From positions 61,007-125,006 of the forward strand of contig SXXW01000020.1 in NCBI GenBank assembly GCA_005791165.1: a stretch of 64,000 bases of DNA. Direction: 5' to 3'. Below, piece by piece: positions 60,452-64,000 of this stretch; the stretch's first letter is position 1, and the number at the start of each line of letters is the position of its first letter. Below the pieces are notes generated by a model. The model did no database searches. It was not told the origin of the DNA and saw nothing but the letters and a program-made list of their open reading frames with translations. The translations under genes were made by a program, and so were the position numbers. The DNA comes from Cytophagaceae bacterium. Its GTDB lineage: Bacteria; Bacteroidota; Bacteroidia; Cytophagales; Spirosomataceae.

Positions 60452-60823
60452 TTACCTAGAAAATGCTAGCCACATCCACAGATGAGGAAAGGAAATTAGA
60501 CAAAAAACAAATATGGCCCAAATCGCCATGACTAAAACTGCGCCTGCGGCATAATCTTTTACTTTTTTTGCGATCGGATTTTGTTCGGGTGAAATCAAAT
60601 CCGTTAGCTTTTCGATCGACGTATTGATTAATTCAGCTACCCAAACCCCGGCTATCGCCAATGAAATCCACAACCATTCAATCGCTAAAAATTGCAATTT
60701 AAATCCTACGATGATGACAACGATGGTTGAAATCAAATGGATTTTGGCATTATTTTCGCTCTTAATAAGGTCGATAATTCCGTCAAAGGCAATTCCGATA
60801 CTTTTGAACATTTGTTTCAACAT
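60452..60823 (-). CDS. dgkA: Diacylglycerol/undecaprenol kinase family (DgkA)
   Basis: A 123-residue membrane enzyme with three helices and the family signature AELINTSIEKLTDLISPEQNPIAKKVKDYAAGAVL, which carries the Glu and Asp/Asn residues that bind ATP-Mg and lipid. Gram-positive homologues phosphorylate undecaprenol, proteobacterial ones diacylglycerol; the sequence alone does not decide. Its place in an operon with murA fits recycling of undecaprenyl phosphate for cell-wall synthesis. It starts 1 bp after the asnS stop. Confidence 0.9.
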   Translation of the reverse strand: MLKQMFKSIGIAFDGIIDLIKSENNAKIHLISTIVVIIVGFKLQFLAIEWLWISLAIAGVWVAELINTSIEKLTDLISPEQNPIAKKVKDYAAGAVLVMAIWAIFVFCLISFPHLWMWLAFSR

Positions 60824-60824
60824 T

Positions 60825-62255
60825 TTAAAATTCGGCCGTTTTAGGAGTTCTTGGGAATGGAATTACATCGCGTATATTGCTCATTCCTGTGACAAATAAT
60901 ACTAGTCGCTCAAAACCTAAACCAAAACCTGAATGGGGCGCTGAACCAAATTGGCGCGTTTGTAAATACCACCAAATAGATTCCTCTTCGATTCCCACTT
61001 CTTTTGTTCTTTGTAAAAGTTTTTCGTAATCATCCTCACGCTGCGATCCACCGATGATTTCACCGATGCCTGGAAATAACACATCCATCGCGCGAACCGT
61101 TTTTCCATCCACCTCTTGTTTCATGTAAAAGGCTTTGATCTCTTTCGGATAATGCGTTAAAATAACGGGTTTTTTGAAGTGTTTTTCGACTAAGTAGCGT
61201 TCGTGCTCTGATTGTAAATCGATTCCCCAAGCGACTGGGTAATTGAATTTACCTTGTTTGTGGGCCTTGGACTGCAATAAAATCTCAATTGCCTCCGTGT
61301 AGGTTAACCGCTCGAAGGTATTCTCTGTGACAAATTTCAATTTCTCAGAAAGAGTCAATTCCGATTGCTCCTCCTTCTTTTTCATTTTCTCTTCCTCCAA
61401 TAATCTTTTCTCCAGAAAAGCTATATCGTCACCACAATGATCTAATGCGTATTTAATCAAGAACTTGGTAAAATCTTCGGCCAAATTCATATTATCAGTT
61501 AGTTCGAAAAATGCCATTTCAGGCTCGACCATCCAAAACTCAGCTAAGTGACGTGTCGTGTTTGAATTTTCAGCTCTAAAAGTAGGCCCAAACGTATAAA
61601 TTTTTGATAAGGCCAAAGCGCCCAATTCACCTTCTAGTTGGCCCGAAACCGTCAAATTAGTCTCTTTGCCAAAGAAATCTTCTTTATAATCTACTTTTCC
61701 GTCTTCGGTCAGTGGCGGGTTGATGGCAGGTAATGTAGTCACCCGAAACATTTCGCCAGCACCTTCTGCATCAGAACCCGTAATGATGGGAGTATGTAAA
61801 TAGAAGAAGCCGTGGTCGTTGAAATACGTATTGATCGCAAAGGCCAGGGCATGTCGAATGCGCAAGATTGCTGAAAAAGTATTAGTACGCGGTCTTAGGT
61901 GACCTATTTCTCTTAAAAACTCCAAGGAGTGTTTTTTCGGTTGAAGCGGATATTTTTCTGGATCTGCGGCACCATATATTTCAATGGAATTCACTTGGAC
62001 CTCTACGCTTTGGCCTTGTCCCTGCGAGGGAATTAAAATTCCATGAACGGCGATACAAGCTCCCGTGGTCACTAATTTCAATGTTTCCTCGGGGATAGAA
62101 CCTTCATTAACAACCGCTTGAATGTTGTTAATCGTGGATCCATCGTTGATGGCAATAAATGCGACGGCCGCTGAATTTCGTTTGGTACGAACCCATCCCT
62201 TCACCGTGATGGCTTGTTTGGCTGCTGTTAAACCTAATATTTCTTTAATTTGCAT
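60825..62255 (-). CDS. asnS: Asparagine--tRNA ligase
   Basis: A class IIb synthetase of 476 residues from the ATG at 62255 (MQIKEILG). A longer frame from a TTG at 62300 overlaps the promoter-like element and adds nothing family-like. It has an OB-fold anticodon domain (about 1-120, [23 protein letters not shown]), the class II motif 2 [25 protein letters not shown] and motif 3 [29 protein letters not shown]. It charges tRNA-Asn directly. It is the first gene of a five-gene minus-strand operon (asnS-dgkA-DUF4290-murA-MATE) with gaps of 1-4 bp. Confidence 0.95.
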   Translation of the reverse strand: MQIKEILGLTAAKQAITVKGWVRTKRNSAAVAFIAINDGSTINNIQAVVNEGSIPEETLKLVTTGACIAVHGILIPSQGQGQSVEVQVNSIEIYGAADPEKYPLQPKKHSLEFLREIGHLRPRTNTFSAILRIRHALAFAINTYFNDHGFFYLHTPIITGSDAEGAGEMFRVTTLPAINPPLTEDGKVDYKEDFFGKETNLTVSGQLEGELGALALSKIYTFGPTFRAENSNTTRHLAEFWMVEPEMAFFELTDNMNLAEDFTKFLIKYALDHCGDDIAFLEKRLLEEEKMKKKEEQSELTLSEKLKFVTENTFERLTYTEAIEILLQSKAHKQGKFNYPVAWGIDLQSEHERYLVEKHFKKPVILTHYPKEIKAFYMKQEVDGKTVRAMDVLFPGIGEIIGGSQREDDYEKLLQRTKEVGIEEESIWWYLQTRQFGSAPHSGFGLGFERLVLFVTGMSNIRDVIPFPRTPKTAEF

Positions 62256-62297
62256 GCGATAATAAATCAAAAGGCCCTTTAGATGGGCAATAACCCT

Positions 62298-62305
62298 CAA
62301 AATTA
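62298..62305 (-). promoter_or_regulatory. Bacteroidota-type -7 promoter element for asnS
   Basis: On the minus strand TAATTTTG matches TANNTTTG, 42 nt before the ATG at 62255. It overlaps the alternative TTG start and so favours the ATG. Confidence 0.45.
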
Positions 62306-62376
62306 CGTTAAAAAAACGGATATTTTTTATTTATTTACGATTAAGGATTATTTTTAACATTGAATGTAAATCGGCT

Positions 62377-62384
62377 TATATTTG
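62377..62384 (+). promoter_or_regulatory. Bacteroidota-type -7 promoter element for rpoN
   Basis: TATATTTG matches TANNTTTG and lies 16 nt before the rpoN ATG. Confidence 0.5.
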
Positions 62385-62400
62385 CTCCAATTAAATTCAG

Positions 62401-63834
62401 ATGTCAAATTTATCAATAAAGCTTTCTCAGCAGCAGCGTTTATCTCCACAGCAGATCCAATTGATCAAGTTGTTGCAGATTCCGACCGCGGAATTAGCGG
62501 CTCGGATTGAGGATGAATTGGAGGAAAATCCTGCCTTAGAGGAGGGGCCTGAGGTAAATGATTTGGATGAGCCAGCGGAAAGAGAAACGGTGGATGATTT
62601 GGAGCGGGAGGAATTGGAGATCGGGGATTATTTACAAGATGATTATTCGGGGTATAAGATGGCGGGGGATTCGTATGATCCCAATGAGGAGACGAAGGAG
62701 CGCCCGATGGCTACCGTCTCGAGTGCCGAGGAATATTTGCTCATGCAGATTGGGTTTATTGTCAAAACGGAACGCGAACAATTATTGGCCCAACAAATCA
62801 TCGGATCCTTGGAAGATGATGGGTATTTACGGCGTAATATAGAGAGCATCGTCAATGATTTAGAATTTACGATTGGCTTTATGACGACCTATGCGGAGGT
62901 GGAGGGGATCTTGAAAAAAGTGCAGGAATTGGATCCGGCTGGCATAGGGGCGAGGGATTTACAGGAGTGTTTGTCGCTGCAATTGCATCGCAGGGAAGTG
63001 GATGAGCCGGCTTATGGTTTGGCGATTAAATTGATTGACCACTATTTTGATGAGTTTTCGAAAAAACACTTTGCACAGATTCAGCAAAAATTGGGCGTCG
63101 ATGATGCTTTATTGAAGCAAGCCATTAAAATTATTACGCGCTTAAACCCAAAACCGGGAGGGACGGAAGTGGGGGAGGTGGCTCCTTATTTACAACCTGA
63201 TTTCATTGTAACGGCTTTGGACGGTAAGTTAGAGATTAAATTAAATGGCAAAAATGCTCCGGAATTAAGGGTGAGTCGGGCATTTCAAGAGATGTTGCAG
63301 ACCTATGCCAAAGGGGATAAGCAGCAGAAGGACATTAAGGAGGCGGTGACCTTTATTAAGCATAAATTGGATTCGGCTTCTTGGTTTATTCAGGCGATTC
63401 AGCAGCGTCAAGGAACTTTATTGAAAACGATGGAGGGAATTGTGAGCAAGCAATATGATTTTTTTCTGACGGGCGACGATGCACAATTGAGGCCCTTGAA
63501 AATGAAAGAGATTGCGGAGGTTATTGGGATGGATATTTCAACCGTCTCTAGGGTGGTGTCGGCGAAGTCGGTGCAAACGGATTTTGGTATGTTTCCATTG
63601 AAATATTTCTTTTCGGAGGGAATCATGAATGATTCTGGGGAAGACATATCTACACGAGAACTAAAGAATATTTTGCGGGAGATTATTGAGCAGGAGCCTG
63701 CGGGTTCTCCTCATGCCGATGAAGAATTGGAGAAAATCTTGGCTGAAAAAGGCTATGTGGTGAAGCGCCGCACCGTGGCAAAATATAGGGAGGCCTTGGG
63801 GATTCCGGTGGCGAGGTTGAGGAAAGGGTTTTAA
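62401..63834 (+). CDS. rpoN: RNA polymerase sigma-54 factor
   Basis: A 477-residue sigma-54. The Gln-rich activator-interacting region I is KLSQQQRLSPQQIQLIKLLQIPTAELAARIEDELEENPALEEG, followed by an acidic region II (about 50-100). The core-binding domain spans about 105-300. The HTH DNA-binding region has MKEIAEVIGMDISTVSRVVSAKSVQTDFGMFPLKYFFSEG, and the RpoN box is RRTVAKYREALGIP (about 456-469). It needs AAA+ activators, none of which is encoded in the window. Its stop is followed 5 bp later by a perfect 33-bp tandem array. Confidence 0.96.
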   Translation: MSNLSIKLSQQQRLSPQQIQLIKLLQIPTAELAARIEDELEENPALEEGPEVNDLDEPAERETVDDLEREELEIGDYLQDDYSGYKMAGDSYDPNEETKERPMATVSSAEEYLLMQIGFIVKTEREQLLAQQIIGSLEDDGYLRRNIESIVNDLEFTIGFMTTYAEVEGILKKVQELDPAGIGARDLQECLSLQLHRREVDEPAYGLAIKLIDHYFDEFSKKHFAQIQQKLGVDDALLKQAIKIITRLNPKPGGTEVGEVAPYLQPDFIVTALDGKLEIKLNGKNAPELRVSRAFQEMLQTYAKGDKQQKDIKEAVTFIKHKLDSASWFIQAIQQRQGTLLKTMEGIVSKQYDFFLTGDDAQLRPLKMKEIAEVIGMDISTVSRVVSAKSVQTDFGMFPLKYFFSEGIMNDSGEDISTRELKNILREIIEQEPAGSPHADEELEKILAEKGYVVKRRTVAKYREALGIPVARLRKGF

Positions 63835-63838
63835 TCTT

Positions 63839-64000
63839 GTAGAGACGCGATACCTCGCGTCTAAGAAAAATGTAGAGACGCGATACCTCGCGTCTAAGAA
63901 AAATGTAGAGACGCGATACCTCGCGTCTAAGAAAAATGTAGAGACGCGATACCTCGCGTCTAAGAAAAATGTAGAGACGCGATACCTCGCGTCTAAGAAA
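63839..64000. repeat. 33-bp perfect tandem array of GACGCGA palindromes
   Basis: Five starts of an identical 33-bp unit (GTAGAGACGCGATACCTCGC followed by GTCTAAGAAAAAT) at 63839, 63872, 63905, 63938 and 63971, the last cut by the window end. Each contains AGACGCGA/TCGCGTCT arms around TACC. It is the same palindrome family as at 56.9-57.1 kb. The units are identical with no variable spacers, so it is a tandem repeat and not a CRISPR array. It continues outside the window. Confidence 0.93.

Noticed and set aside
63839..64000. Regular 33-bp periodicity that might be a CRISPR array
   Set aside because: All units are identical with no unique spacers, and there are no cas genes in the window. It is a tandem palindromic repeat.

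Overview
The window is chromosomal DNA of a member of the Bacteroidota, most likely order Cytophagales (Spirosomaceae/Cytophagaceae-like). Supporting signs are a low-GC genome, TANNTTTG-type -7 promoter elements with no clear Shine-Dalgarno sequences, SusC/SusD, type IX secretion (T9SS) components and T9SS sorting domains, DUF4290, DUF2911, a Bacteroidota-type RpoZ, and FecR/ECF sigma pairs. Genus and species cannot be read from the sequence alone. No phage, plasmid origin or CRISPR array is visible.

Layout. (1) 0-2.8 kb: the 5' part of a GH127-like glycosidase gene, two overlapping GT2 glycosyltransferases and a small T9SS cargo protein. (2) 2.75-5.8 kb: a three-gene MacA/MacB or DevBCA-like export operon (lipoprotein adaptor, FtsX-type permease, ATPase). 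(3) 5.9-14.3 kb: carbon metabolism and transport genes: an amino-sugar phosphate isomerase, a GMC oxidoreductase with a glycerophosphodiesterase, a PqaA-type hydrolase, a bile-acid:Na+ symporter-family carrier, an HGSNAT/DUF5009-like membrane acyltransferase and an ACS-family MFS carrier. (4) 14.5-28.0 kb: a sulfatase-rich polysaccharide utilisation locus (PUL): ECF sigma, FecR anti-sigma, STN-domain SusC, SusD, two S1 sulfatases, then a beta-propeller/phosphoesterase fusion and a third sulfatase. (5) 28-33 kb: GNAT/FemAB-like protein, pterin dehydratase, a small unknown, a Crp/Fnr regulator, tRNA-Arg(CCT) followed by 80-bp tRNA-derived tandem repeats, HflX and DUF2911. (6) 33-43.7 kb: atpG and atpA without atpH, FKBP, Prc protease, IMPase, Cys-rich membrane peptide, ABC exporter, BamD, RpoZ and PorD. 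(7) 43.7-50.9 kb: a REP-associated tyrosine transposase with its palindromes, TilS, an OstA-like protein, a T9SS cargo protein, HtpG and a PorP/SprF protein. (8) 51-57 kb: the complete 2-oxoglutarate dehydrogenase operon, whose E2 has two lipoyl domains. (9) 57-64 kb: a five-gene minus-strand operon asnS-dgkA-DUF4290-murA-MATE and rpoN. Its MurA carries Asp where the fosfomycin-target Cys normally lies.

How it fits together. Region 4 encodes sensing (SusC STN domain, FecR, ECF sigma), capture and import (SusCD), and desulfation (three sulfatases with intact formylglycine motifs) of a sulfated glycan. Nearby genes (amino-sugar isomerase, HGSNAT-like enzyme, ACS-family carrier) would suit a sulfated amino-sugar or uronate polymer, but no endo-acting depolymerase for it lies in the window. 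Surface traffic genes (BamD, OstA-like, PorD, PorP, T9SS cargo) recur through the right half. The most unusual DNA-level signals are palindromic or tandem repeats placed directly at gene ends: tRNA-derived 80-bp repeats, RAYT/REP palindromes and a GAGACGCGA...TCGCGTC family.
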